From contig NC_036456.1 of the NCBI RefSeq assembly GCF_002775205.1, positions 24,007,968 to 24,071,967 on the forward strand: a stretch of DNA of 64,000 nt. Direction: 5' to 3'. The DNA is from Xiphophorus maculatus. Taxonomy: Eukaryota > Chordata > Actinopteri > Cyprinodontiformes > Poeciliidae. Positions 44,863 through 59,655 of the stretch are shown piece after piece. The notes under the pieces were generated by a model. It was not told where the DNA came from. It ran no database searches and saw only the letters and a program-made list of their open reading frames with translations. How positions within the stretch are numbered: position 1 is the first letter of the stretch; every line of letters starts with the position of its first letter. The translations under genes were made by a program, and so were the position numbers.

Positions 44863-45220
44863 CTGGCTCTGGAAAGAGGTTCTGCAGCATCCGGTGCAGG
44901 TCCACCAGGTTCCGAAACAGCTTTTTCCCACTTGCCATCAGACTGCTGAACTCTTAACTGGACTGCACTCAAAATCTGGTCTCCACTTCATACCATGCAC
45001 ATGTACAGAGCTAAATAACTTCCATTTTACTGTCAGTCCTGCACTTTATTTTATATTCATATTTATATTCATATTTTATACTGTATTTTATTTTATTCTG
45101 GAGTAACCTCACAACATTGTAACCTCAAAACATTGTCCTGAGCCGTATGCAACGAAATTTCGTTCTGTATACACCCTGTGCATGCAAAATGACAACAAAG
45201 TCAGTCTAAGTCTAAGTCTA
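44863..45220 (+). mobile_element. LINE 3'-end fragment, unit 4 copy
   Basis: Same insertion as 9910-10262; here the tail shows two extra AAGTCT units. Confidence 0.55.
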
Positions 45221-45244
45221 TTTGACTATTTTGATGACATTCCC

Positions 45245-45815
45245 TTTAGCGCAGCTCCATCTAATGGATGCATAACGTAACTCCAGCTTCTACTGTAGCG
45301 TCTATCCTATGCGCCTTAAACACGGTGCAACTTATATATGAAAAAAGTTTTAAAATAGGCCATTCATTGAAGGTGCGCATTATAATGTGGTTCGCCTTAT
45401 AGTGCGGAAAATACGGTAATTATGCTTTATAATAATTGTAAAAAATAAAGGTAAATGCTTCACGGATTTCGCCTATCATGGGTTCTTTTGGGAACACAAC
45501 CCCCGAGAAAAACGAGGGTTCACTGTATAGGTACATGTTTAAATAAAATGAAGATTGTTGAATTACTGACATGTCTCTGAAATTCCAAGCAAAAACTTTG
45601 TGTTTATTTTCAGAAAATGAGAAAAGGTCAAAATAATTTAAAAATGCAGTGCTTTCAGACCTTGAATAAAGCAAAGAGAACTAGTTCATATTCATTTAGA
45701 AACAACAAAACAAATGTTTTAACTCAGGAAGAGTTCAGAAATCAATATTTGGTGGAATAACCAGGAGGTTTTCAATGGGGTTTAGTGCAGTGGTCTCTTC
45801 ATTTTTTCCAGACCT
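45245..45815. repeat. MITE-like repeat followed by Tc1-like remnant, unit 4
   Basis: Counterparts of 11925-12095 and 12230-12510, including the NPIENL / LVIPPNIDF fusion on the minus strand. Confidence 0.45.
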
Positions 45816-46205
45816 GTATGTAGTTGTTAACGGTTTTAGTTGGACAAAACTATTTAATTTCTTATGTGAATGTATGTAAATAAGCAGTGAAGTTTAGAAA
45901 AATGCACCAACAAATAACTTCTCTTGGTCCTTAGCACTGCTGGGGGCTAAGGACCCCTAAAGGTCAGATCCTAGAATCGCCCCTGGGTTTAAATATTCTG
46001 CTATTACAGCAGAATACTCCAGTCCAGATTTGAAGAGTCTGGGTGTTGTAGTTTTTAAACTAGAGTCGATTAAACATGCGGAAGGAAAAAATAGGTGGAA
46101 TCGCCCTTTAGCCATTTCCCGAATCGGAAGCTTGAATTGGAAACCAACTTCAGCTTCGTCTTTCTTAAACCTGATTAATCAGTAAAACATGAAGGTGTTT
46201 CGTAC

Positions 46206-46374
46206 CTATCCGGTGTAAGATGATCCTCGGTATCCGGGTAAAATCCATCAGTCTGCGCTGATCCTCCATCTCTTCCTCCATCTTAACGTTGATTTCTTTC
46301 CACTCTGTGAATGTTTCTCCAGCAGGAGTTACCTGCTCGTTGGTAAACTCTCTCTGAGGCGGAACTTAAGATAT
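46206..46374 (-). pseudogene. Zinc-finger exon 1, unit 4, start lost and early stop
   Basis: Donor GT at 46204-46205 and the rest of the exon match the intact copies. The initiator is ATA (46372-46374), codon 3 is TAA (46366-46368), and one Asn is Thr. ATG at codon 32 with strong context remains. Classified as broken at its 5' end only. Confidence 0.8.
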
Positions 46375-46570
46375 TTTCACTGAAAACACGGAAATATTTA
46401 CCGAAAACACCAAACCTGTTTTCAAGCTACCTTCTAAGAGGAGCTAATGCTACCTCGTGAGCTCCGGAGCTTTCTGTGTGTTTCACTTTGGCTGCACTGA
46501 AGAAACTGTAAACGATTTTTAGTTCCCCTTTGAATGTTCCACTTTGAGCCTCCTCTCAACATAAAGTTAT
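46375..46570 (-). promoter_or_regulatory. Putative 5' UTR/promoter of unit 4
   Basis: Same upstream block as in the other units, with more substitutions. Confidence 0.3.
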
Positions 46571-47504
46571 ATTAAATATTTTACAACATTAATAAAAGGT
46601 TCATATATTTCAGTGAGTGAAACACAGTATTAAAGTAATTACACAAACACACGGATGTTTCCAAGCCTTTTATTTCTGTTAATTATGAGGATTTTCCACA
46701 TTTAATGGAAACACAGCATTTATGATTAGAATAATACATCATACTGACACTAATGAAAAAAAGAATTATTTAAAAATGTGAGCTTGGAGTCAGTTATCAG
46801 AAAATACTTTTAATCTTACAAAAGAACCATATTAGAAGGTATTTTAATTTCTTGTGTGTGATCGTTTCAGCTTGTGAAACAGAGTCTAATATTATAGTTT
46901 TGTATTTTGTGTATCAGTTTTGAAGTTAAACAGTAAATGACTACATATATTATAGAGGAACGTGGAGAATTGTTGTGATCGTTTTAGCTTGTAAAACAGT
47001 CTAAGTGGTATCAAAATGTGCGGCTCAATCCCAGCATTTAGCTATTACTGTTATTGGGAATTGGAGTTACGATGGCGACGTAAAAAGCTAAAAACGAGCA
47101 AAATTTCCAACTGCAGAAACACAGAGCATAACTGAAACCAACTGCCGCCCCATTAGAGTGAGAAATGAAGTGGATTTTTGACCCCCAAACTATTTTGAAA
47201 TCGCCGTCACGCCCACAAATATCGCCCGATTGGTGTCAAACTCGGTCATGACATCGATACGCATGCCTCCTCCGGTAAAATGTTTTCAAAATTTCTCTAG
47301 GGCTTACGGTTTTCTGTCAAGGTGCGTCAGAGCGAAATCATGCGGCAGGGTAACTGACGCTCTCCCAGATTCACTTCCATGAATTTCTGAAAGATTTCGG
47401 AGCTCGGCGCACACCATCTATGTCTCATCACTGTTATTACTGAGAGTGAGGCAGAGATATGAATCGCGGGCGACAAATAGCCCTCTCATACTCTTCAAAC
47501 GGTT
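46571..47504. other. Conserved non-coding block, unit 4 copy
   Basis: Homologous to 6011-6950 of unit 1, in place of a coiled-coil gene. Confidence 0.6.
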
Positions 47505-49185
47505 TTCGAATCTGTATCACGGTTCCCGAACGGGAAGGAGCTGTTCGGACTGCTTTTTTAAATAAAAACTGACTAGGTGTCTCACAAAGATTGAATTCTT
47601 TTCCACCTTTCTGTCTCACACTCACACAACAGCTGAGCTGCTCTTTAGAACTACAATGACTGAAGGTTAGGACTACAACATGGCGGACACTCAGTGCCTA
47701 CAAAAGAGGTCAGAGCTGAATGTCAGAACTACAAACATGGTGGAACTGTCAGTTACTACAGAGGAGGACTGAGCTGGCCTTTAGAATTACTTGTGTTTTG
47801 GGTGTTTTATAACTGATTTAAAATTAAGCTTACTCATTACATTTGTGTAGCCCTTTCAAAAAAAGCTTACAGAAAATTTCAAAATAAAAGCCTTGACAAT
47901 TTTTACATCAATGTTCCATTCATCCATCCATCCTCTGTTCACCCTTGTCCCTAATGGGGTCAGGAGGGGTGCTGGTGCCTATCTCCAGCTATGTTCCAGG
48001 CGGGAGGCGGGGTCACCCTGGACAGGGCAACACAAAGACATACAGGATAAACATTCACACACGTGTGGAGAATTTAGATAGACCGATTAACCTAACAGTC
48101 ATGTTTTTGGACTGTGGGAGGAAGCCGGAGTACCCGGAGAGAACCCATGCATGCACAGGGAGAACATGCAAACTCCATGCAGAAAGACCCCGGCCGGGAA
48201 TCGAACCCAGGACCTTCTTGCTGCAAAGCAACAGTGCTATCAACTGCGCCACTGTGCAGCCCCTAGATCAATGTTACTCATGGAATTAGTTTGGACATTT
48301 AAAATGAAGCTTACTGAAAATTTCAAAATAAAAGCCTTAATATTCCTCTATGGTTAAATTAAGGCCATAGGTGGTGCAATAATATTAGCCTGCATTATCT
48401 TTTTCTCTCAGGTTAAGCATTTTCCCTAAAATAAGATTTTAGCTATTTTTCTTAATTATTATCCATGTTTAGGACACTGAATGTAGGAAGTCCATGTAAG
48501 ACAACATTCTAATGATAGCCCACATGCTACTGGCAGCATTTAGGCTTACATTAGCATTTTGGCTCATTTTAGATTATACATTAATATTAACATACTGAAT
48601 GGTGCAAGACCATGTTAATCAACATGCTTGTTACTCTCCACATGCTATTGATTACATTGCAGGTTTCTTTAGCATTGATGCTAATTTTTAGCATCAGAAC
48701 GCTGGGTACAAACCGACGGGCACATTTTGGCAGGCCCCGGTTGAATTTCTTCAGGAATTTTCTAGTTTTGTATTTTGTGATTCAGTCTTGAAGTTAACAG
48801 TAAATATATACATATTTTATAGAGGAGCGCAGAGATTCGTTGTTTTGACTTGTAAAGATGGAGAATAACTGACTGTGTTGTGAAAAAAAGGTTCATGTTG
48901 CCAAAAAAGTAGTGAAAACATGAAAGGTCCCTGAAGAGACAAGAAGTGAGACCAAGACACATCACTTTAACTAAAGCCATCAAAACAATAAAAGTCTTCT
49001 GGTTATTTTGAAAAATTCTTGGCCTGTTTTTATGTCTGATATTTTTATAAGACAGATCACTTTAATTACAGCCATAAAATCAACAATTTGATTACCAACA
49101 AAACTGAAAAGGATCATTAATCCAAAGCTCTTAACAACAGAAAGCATTGGGCGAGTTGATTAATTTATGGATTTTTGATGGGTTT
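47505..49185. other. Unit 4-specific segment
   Basis: About 1.7 kb absent from the homologous position in unit 1 (6950/6960). Apart from the SINE at 47916-48266 no gene or element is recognised; AT-rich. Confidence 0.5.
47916..48266 (-). mobile_element. tRNA-derived fish SINE
   Basis: On the minus strand it starts GGGGCTGCACAGTGGCGCAG with an internal B-box-like GGTTCGATTCCCGG and ends in GGATGGATGAATGG repeats. Flanked by ATCAATGTT (47907-47915 and 48267-48275). Confidence 0.85.
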
Positions 49186-50272
49186 TTAAAAAAATATCCT
49201 TCAAATGCAAAAGATATTTCTGACTTGTTTTTGTGTCACATTACAGTATTGTAGATCGTCTGCAATGTTATCTCTGGATACAGTAACTGAAAGGTGCATG
49301 AAACGTCCATAAAGATGTAGTTTCTGACAATGCAGAATTAATTAATAACTAATGAAAACATTACATTTGAGATTAGAATATTAAATCAGTCTAATTGATG
49401 AAAAATACTTTTAATGTGGTAAAATGTAATGAATGTGACATTTTTTGAAAACTGTCTTGAATTCTGATATTGAGGAAATGAAAAAAATTCAATTTGTGTA
49501 AAAACTCATGTTTTACTGTTATTGCAAGGATCTTTAGATGCTTTACTTAAAGCTGACATTTAAAAATATGGCAACAGTTAATGACGATGACAATCACTGA
49601 ATAATCCATCAATATTTATTCACATCAACAGTTATTAAAAAGCATATTCTGCTCAAAAAACTAGTGTATATTTTAACATACCTTTTTAATAATATACTTT
49701 GCTTCTCATAGCAAAGTGTAACAATGACAAACATTTGGGAAAATAAACACCTCTCTGTGGTTAGCTCTAAATCAAAATCTGACCAGATCAAAATTATTTT
49801 AGAGATTTTTTTCAAACAAACATCAGAGTTTTATTTATGGAAAAACAAGAACATTTCACTGCTTTCATTTCTAAAGTATTTTACATCCAGTCATACACAG
49901 AAACTTCAAATAAAAGCTAAACTCAATTATTCTACATGGTCCAGAACTCCATGAAAACTGAAATGCACAGAAATTAATCCTGTCTGAATGTGTTCCCCTC
50001 TTTAACTTCAGTATCTAATGGGATACTGATGGGGATCTTAAGTACAAATACGACTGAGAATTAAAACAAAAAACTGGATTAAGGAAAACAAGCTGCTAGG
50101 CAAAAGTAGACCTCAGGTTTATCTTGGTCAGACAGTGAAAGACACAATCACAGTGAATCACTAGCAGCCTGCAAGAATCTGTTGACTTTAATATGTTCAA
50201 CTTGCTGTTTACATCATCTGACCAGATTTTCCATAAGATTAGATGCCAAATTGGATCGGATCTGTTTTGGAC
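49186..50272 (-). other. 3' UTR/flank of zinc-finger gene 5
   Basis: 49186-49356 matches 6960-7125; the remainder matches the 3' block of the other genes. Candidate polyadenylation hexamer complement at 49830-49835. Confidence 0.6.
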
Positions 50273-51876
50273 CTATGGCTTCTCATCAGAGTGAGTCTTC
50301 ATGTGACGAGATAAATTACTTCTGTTACTGTAACATTTTCCACAGCTCCCACAAGAGAATGGCTTCTCACCCGTGTGAATTCTCATGTGATGAGTTAAAG
50401 TCCCTCTTTCACTGTAACTCTTTCCACAGGTCTCACATGAGAAGGGCTTCTTACCTGTGTGAACTTTCATATGAGCATTTAAATGAGTTTTTAGGGAGAA
50501 CCCTCTTCCACAAGACCCACAAGAGAAAGGCCTCTCACCATTGTGAATTTTCATATGAACATTTAAATAATCTTTGCGAGAGAAACTTCTTCCACAAGAC
50601 CCACAAGAGAAAGGCTTCTCACCTGTGTGAATTCTCATGTGCTGAGTTAAAGGCCCTCTTTCACTGTAACTCTTTCCACAGGTCCCACATGAGAAGGGCT
50701 TCTCACCTGTGTGAATTCTCATGTGATTAGTTAAAGTCCCTCTTTCACTGTAATTCTTTCCACAGGTCCCACATGAGAAGGGCTTCTCACCTGTGTGAAT
50801 TCTCACGTGAACATTTAAATTACCTTTTTGAGAGAAACGTTTTCCACACGACCCACAAGAGAAAGGCCTCTCACCTGTGTGAATTCTCATGTGCTGAGTT
50901 AAAGGCCCTCTTTCACTGTAACTCTTTCCACAGGTCCCACATGAGAAGGGCTTCTCACCTGTGTGAATTCTCATGTGAACATTTAAATTACCTTTTTGAG
51001 AGAAACGTTTTCCACACGACCCACAAGAGAAAGGCCTCTCACCTGTGTGAATTCTCATGTGATTAGTTAAAGTCCCTCTTTCACTGTAATTCTTTCCACA
51101 GGTCCCACATGAGAAGGGCTTCTCACCTGTGTGAATTCTCACGTGAACATTTAAATTACCTTTTTGAGAGAAACGTTTTCCACACGACCCACAAGAGAAA
51201 GGCCTCTCACCTGTGTGAATTCTCATGTGCTGAGTTAAAGGCCCTCTTTCACTGTAACTCTTTCCACAGGTCCCACATGAGAAGGGCTTCTCACCTGTGT
51301 GAATTCTCATGTGAACATTTAAATTACATTTTTGAGAGAAACGTTTTCCACACGACCCACAAGAGAAAGGCTTCTCACCTGTGTGAAATCTCATGTGCCG
51401 AGTTAAAGTCCTTCTTTCACTGTAACTCTTTCCACAGGTCCCACATGAGAACGGCTTCTCACCTGTATGAATTCTCATGTGAACATTTAAATTACCTTTT
51501 TGAGAGAAACTTCTTCCACAAGACCCACAAGAGAAAGGCCGCTCATCTTTGTGAATTCTTATGTGTCTCAGCAAGATATCATTTTGAGAAAAGGTTTCAT
51601 CACAAATTTTACAAGAATGTAATTCTTGCCCTGTGTGAGCTTTCTTGTGCTTTTTTTGTTTTGAAGTGTCAGTTCTGCCTTTCTGCTCTTTGGTTTTCTC
51701 ATATTTCTCCTTTTGTTTCTGTTCTTCCTTTCTGTCTTGTCCTGGGTCTTCAGAATTGATTCCTTCCTGATTCTGGTTCTCAGTTTCTGCAGAGCCATGA
51801 GAGATGAGTTGGTTCCTCTGTGGTTCTGTTTCATTGAGAACCTCCTCCTCTTTACACACACAACATTGTGGGAGAT
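50273..51876 (-). CDS. C2H2 zinc-finger gene 5, finger exon (16 fingers)
   Basis: Acceptor AG at 51877-51878; joined to exon 1 (53309-53477) the protein is about 590 residues. Sixteen fingers, mostly an alternation of [10 protein letters not shown] (contacts Q-G-N-V) with [10 protein letters not shown] or [10 protein letters not shown] (E-G-P-Q, E-G-T-N). Fingers 4-7 and 8-11 are copies of one four-finger block offset by 336 bp. The linker to finger 1 reads [10 protein letters not shown] where sisters have [10 protein letters not shown]. Predicted to bind a repetitive target, given the alternating contacts (inference). Confidence 0.93.
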
Positions 51877-51969
51877 CTGGACAAAAAGACAAAACAAAAG
51901 CCTTTAAATGTCAATCAAACAAGGAAGTCTTCATCTTAATATTTTGTTGGATAAAAACAGGATTTTTTT

Positions 51970-52320
51970 CTGGCTCTGGAAAGAGGTTCTGCAGCATCCG
52001 GTGCAGGTCCACCAGGTTCCGAAACAGCTTTTTCCCACTTGCCATCAGACTGCTGAACTCTTAACTGGACTGCACTCAAAATCTGGTCTCCCCTTCATAC
52101 CATGCACATGTACAGAGCTAAATAACTTACATTTTACTGTCAGTCCTGCACTTTATATTTTATATTCATATTTATATTCATATTTTATACTGTATTTTAT
52201 TTTATTCTGGAGTAACCTCACAACATTGGAACCTCAAAACATTGTCCTGAGCCGTATGCAACGAAATTTCGTTCTGTATACACCCTGTGCATGCAAAATG
52301 ACAATAAAGTCAGTCTAAGT
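51970..52320 (+). mobile_element. LINE 3'-end fragment, unit 5 copy
   Basis: Same insertion as 9910-10262. Confidence 0.55.
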
Positions 52321-52344
52321 ATATTTGACTATTTTGTTGACATT

Positions 52345-52925
52345 CCCTTTAGCGCAGCTCCATCTAATGGATGCATAACGTAACTCCAGCCTCTACTGTA
52401 GCGTCTATCCTATGCGCCTTAAACACGGTGCAACTTATATATGAAAAAAGTTTTAAAATAGGCCATTCATTGAAGGTGCGCCTTATAATGTGGTGCGCCT
52501 TATAGTGCGGAAAATACGGTAATTATGCTTTATAATAATTGTAAAAAATAAAGTTAAATGCTTCACGGATTTCGCCTATCATGGGTTCTTTTGGGAACAC
52601 AACCCCCGAGAAAAACGAGGGTTCACTGTATAGGTACATGTTTAAATAAAATGAAGATTGTTGAACTACTGACATGTCTCTGAAATTCCGAGCAAAAACT
52701 TTGTGTTTATTTTCAGAAAATGAGAAAAGGTCAAAATAATTTAAAAATGCAGTGCTTTCAGACCTTGAATAATGCAAAGAGAACTAGTTCATATTCATTT
52801 AGAAACAACAAAACAAATGTTTTAACTCAGGAAGAGTTCAGAAATCAATATTTGGTGGAATAACCAGGAGGTTTTCAATGGGGTTTAGTGCAGTGGTCTC
52901 TTCATTTTTTCCAGACCTGTGTGTA
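52345..52925. repeat. MITE-like repeat followed by Tc1-like remnant, unit 5
   Basis: Counterparts of 11925-12095 and 12230-12510. The left junction TTGTTGACATTCCCTTT is the uninterrupted form of the LTR insertion site of unit 2. Confidence 0.45.
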
Positions 52926-53308
52926 GTTGTTAACGGTTTTAGTTGGACAAAACTATTGAATTTCTTATGTGAATGTATGTAAATAAGCAGTGAAGTTTAG
53001 AAAAATGCACCAACAAATAACTTCTCTTGGTCCTTAGCACTGCTGGGGGCTAAGGACCCCTAAAGGTCAGATCCTAGAATCGCCCCTGGGTTTAAATATT
53101 CTGCTATTAGAGCAGAATACTCCAGTCCAGATTTGAAGAGTCTGGGTGTTGTAGTCTTTAAACTAGAGTCGATTAAACATGGGGAAGGAAAAAATAGGTG
53201 GAATCGCCCTTTAGCCATTTCCCGAATCGGAAGCTTGAATTGGAAACCAACTTCAGCTTCGTCTTTCTTAAACCTGATTAATCAGTAAAACATGAAGGTG
53301 TTTCGTAC

Positions 53309-53477
53309 CTATCCGGTGTAAGATGATCCTCGGTATCCGGGTAAAATCCATCAGTCTGCGCTGATCCTCCATCTCTTCCTCCATCTTAACGTTGATTTCT
53401 TTCCACTCTGTGAATGTTTCTCCAGCAGGAGTTACCTGCTCGTTGATAAACTCTCTCTGAGGCGGAACTGAAGACAT
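53309..53477 (-). CDS. Zinc-finger gene 5, exon 1
   Basis: ATG at 53475-53477, donor GT at 53307-53308; the same 56 residues as units 2 and 3. Confidence 0.88.
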
Positions 53478-53690
53478 TTTCACTGAAAACACGGAAATAT
53501 TTACCGAAAACACCAAACCTGTTTTCAAACGACCTTCTAAGAGGAGCTAATGCTACCTCGTGAGCTCCGTAGCTTTCTGTGTGTTTCACTTTGGCTGCAC
53601 TGAAGAAACTGTAAACGATTTTTAGTTCCCCTTTGAATGTTCCGCTTTGAGCCTCCTCTCAACATAAAGTTATATTAAATATCTTACAAC
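53478..53690 (-). promoter_or_regulatory. Putative 5' UTR/promoter of zinc-finger gene 5
   Basis: Conserved upstream block; diverges after CTTACAAC, without the hAT-like insertion. Confidence 0.35.
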
Positions 53691-53699
53691 ATTAATAAA

Positions 53700-54310
53700 A
53701 GGTTCATTTATTTCATACTAAATCAGTCTAATTGATAAAAAAATACTTTTAATTTGCTAAATATATTGAATATGACCTTTTTTTAAAAACTGTCTTAAAT
53801 TCTGATATTGAAGAAATGAAAAAATTCAATTTGTGTAAAAACTCATGTTTTACTGTTATTGCAAGGATCTTTAGATGCTTTACTTAAAGCTGACATTTAA
53901 AAATATGGCAACAGTTAATGACGATGACAATCACTGAATAATCCATCAATATTTATTCAAATCTACAGTTATTAAAAAGCATATTCTACTCAAAATACTA
54001 GTGTATATTTTTTTGAGATTTCTTTCAAACAAACATCAGAGTTTTATTTATGGAAAAACAAGAACATTTCACTGCTTTCATTTCTAAAGTATTTTACATC
54101 CAGTCATACACAGAAACTTCAAATAAAAGCTAAACTCAATTATTCTACATGGTACAGAACTCCATGAAAACTGAAATGCACAGAAATTAATCCTGTCTGA
54201 ATGTGTTCCCCTCTTTAACTTCAGTATCTAATGGGATACTGATGGGGATCTGAAGTACAAATACGACTGAGAATTAAAACAAAAAACTGGATTAAGGAAA
54301 AGAAGCTGGA
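53700..54310 (-). pseudogene. Ghost zinc-finger unit: 3' flank without its finger exon
   Basis: Matches the 3' block that follows every finger gene (compare 7145-7860), with an internal deletion near 54005, but stops at GGATTAAGGAAAAGAAGCTGG where the finger exon should follow about 180 bp later. Confidence 0.65.
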
Positions 54311-54343
54311 AAACAATCTGGTTTAAAACATAATCTTTAACCA

Positions 54344-54950
54344 GTATGAGTAAAGATAAGACTGTCACGGATCACAAACTGTAATTTAGATATTATATGA
54401 TGAATAGTAAACAGTCCAGGTCAAAGTTGATCATTCCAAGTATTTTAAATACTTAGAACGATATGAGATGCGTTTAAGGCACTTTTTAAAGTAGGAAATT
54501 AAACCTCAATGACACCAATAAGCAACTAATTTGTAGAATAAAAGTTAAATTATAGCTTAAATTAAACATAATTGAGATTTTTACTATTTTTATTTTTTTA
54601 CGGCTAGCAGAGTAGAATATGCTGGCCCTTACAGCCAACCAGTGATTATTTAATATTTATAATTTGAGCTGATTGTTTAAATAGTGCCCTGCGACAGACT
54701 GGCGACCTGTCCAGGGTGAACCCCGCCTCTCGCCCGGAACGTAGCTGCAGATTGGCGCCGGCAACCCTCCCGACCCGACTAAGGACAAAGGGTGAACAGA
54801 AAATGGATGGATGTCTGGATGTTTAAATAGTTTTCAGATACAGCGATGTTTAACCAGTCTCATCAGTAAACTGTGAAAGTGTTTCATGAGTTTTCGGTGT
54901 AAGATTGCCTTCACTGTCCGTGTACTTCCTTAAACTGGCGTCACGGAAAC
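54344..54950 (-). pseudogene. Ghost zinc-finger unit: intron and decayed exon 1
   Basis: 54344-54684 and 54831-54880 match 30337-30710 in the gene 3 intron. Around 54885-54945, TTTTCGGTGTAAGATTGCC aligns with the exon 1/donor region (TATCCGGTGTAAGATGATCC in intact copies) with the donor destroyed. With 53700-54310 this marks a unit that lost its finger exon. Confidence 0.5.
54685..54819 (+). mobile_element. Truncated fish SINE 3' part
   Basis: CGACAGACTGGCGACCTGTC through GGATGG, the 3' part of the same SINE family. Flanked by TGTTTAAATAG (54674-54684 and 54820-54830). Unit 3 keeps the uninterrupted site near 30660. Confidence 0.85.
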
Positions 54951-58047
<3,097 letters not shown>

Positions 58048-58656
58048 GAAAAAATGTAATTTCTGAACCGTTTGCAACCCCAAAATATATTTCTTATTTT
58101 AGATCCCCCCCAAAAAAATGACCGTGGGTTTTTCTCCGGGTGCTCCGGTTTCCCACAGATTTCCAAAACCATATAAATTATTGTTATTGACCAATGTAAA
58201 TTGTCCTCAAAAAAGGTAGTATTAATTTCTGGAAAATTTAATTTGCAAACGGTTCCGATTGGAGAAACATTTGTGGTGAGAAAAGCAAGAAAACCTCTAA
58301 AACAAGCAACTAGTTAAAGAGTCCAGGTCAGTCCTGAACCATTTTCAAAACCCCAACTTACATTTTACATTTTAGACTATAAAACAAAAAAGGACAACAC
58401 GGTGATGCAGTGGTTAGTGCTGCATCTTCACAGAAAAGCGTTCTTCATTCTCAACCAGGCGCCTCTTTCTGTGGGAGTTTGTCTGTTCTCCCCGTGTTAG
58501 TGTGGGGTTTTCTCCGGGTGCTCCGGTTCCCCCCAGGATTTCAAAAATGATTTAAATTCGGGTTATTGACTAATGTACATTGTCCTCACAAAGGTAGTAT
58601 TAATTTCTAGAAAATTGAATTTGCAAATGGTTCAGATTAGAGAAACATAGTGAGAG
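58048..58656 (+). repeat. 3' region of coiled-coil gene 3 with fish SINE fragments
   Basis: Same arrangement as 16785-17392; SINE-like pieces at about 58121-58190 and 58390-58560. Confidence 0.6.
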
Positions 58657-59030
58657 TTGCCCTCCACAGGTTGCTCTCCGCAGGTTGCTCTCCACAGGTT
58701 GCTCTCCATAGGTTGCCCTCCGCAGGTTGCCCTCCACAGGTTGCCCTCCGCAGGTTGCCCTCCACAGGTTGCCCTCTGCAGGTTGCTCTCCGCAGGTTGC
58801 CCTCCACAGGTTGCCCTCCACAGGTTGCCCTCCACAGGTTGCCCTCCACAGGTTGCCCTCCGCAGGTTGCCCTCCACAGGTTGCCCTCCACAGGTTGCGC
58901 TCCACAGGTTGCTCTCCACAGGTTGCCCTCCACAGGTTGCCCTCCGCAGGTTGCCCTCCACAGGTTGCCCTCCACAGGTTGCGCTCCACAGGTTGCTCTC
59001 CACAGGTTGCTCTCCACAGGTTGCCCTTCC
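58657..59030. repeat. 14-bp minisatellite, about 26.7 units
   Basis: Longest of the three TTGCYCTCCRCAGG arrays. Several frames are open on both strands, which explains apparent 126-155-codon frames here. Confidence 0.95.
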
Positions 59031-59444
59031 CCACCAGTTTCTAGATGCAGTCAAGGTTTTTTAATGGGATCCGTTTTAGTGGCCTTAGCATCTCGTCTCT
59101 GCTTTTTGCAGATGTGATGAGGTCCTATTGGCTTCATCAGCTGTGGGCAAATAAACTTTGTCGTAGGCCTAACAAGGCGAATGCCTGAACTGGAAAAGGA
59201 GGGGCCCTTGCTGTTGCTGTTGAGCCATGTTGCATTGCTTGATAGCTAGTTGTTGCCAGGAATAAACCCAGTCCTGTTTTTTTATTTGCAAAAGTTGTTA
59301 TCACTGTTGCTTTTGATATATTTTAAAGAAATGTTTATTGTCACAATAGAAGGAGCAAAGAGTCGGGGAGGAGACAACAGACCAGAGGCCAGCAGCAGGA
59401 CCATGATGTAGGATCTTCTCTTACCTGAGAATAATTTGCTTAAG
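59031..59444 (+). other. Conserved segment after minisatellite, unit 5
   Basis: Homologous to 17543-17954; AATAAA hexamers retained. No gene. Confidence 0.4.
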
Positions 59445-59655
59445 ACGAGCAAATTATTACAGACACACAATTACTTATCTTAGAGATACGTAATAATTTG
59501 CATATTAATAATAATTATCTTAATTAATAAGATAATTATTACTTATCTTAGAGATATGTAATAATTTGCTTATTATCTTAGAGATAATCCACTTATCTCT
59601 AAGATAAGCAAATTATAACTTATCTTAAATATCAGTGATAATTTGCTTATGCCCT
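59445..59655. repeat. AT-rich palindromic block, unit 5
   Basis: Shorter, rearranged version of 17955-18205. Confidence 0.8.

Larger units (their letters stand above)
44770..46205 (-). other. Intron of zinc-finger gene 4
   Basis: Contains the LINE tail (44863-45220), MITE-like repeat (45245-45420) and Tc1-like remnant (45535-45815) in the same order as unit 5, and as unit 2 without its LTR insertion. Confidence 0.7.
51877..53308 (-). other. Intron of zinc-finger gene 5
   Basis: About 1.43 kb. Holds the LINE tail (51970-52320), MITE-like repeat (52345-52520) and Tc1-like remnant (52640-52925). Confidence 0.75.

Noticed and set aside
47916..48266. Possible tRNA gene
   Set aside because: B-box-like sequence belongs to a SINE with target duplication; no tRNA cloverleaf is apparent.
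58637..59117. Several overlapping 100-155-codon frames on both strands in the minisatellite (also 17393-17629, 35424-35798)
   Set aside because: The 14-bp unit has no stop in several frames, so these open frames are a trivial consequence of the tandem repeat.
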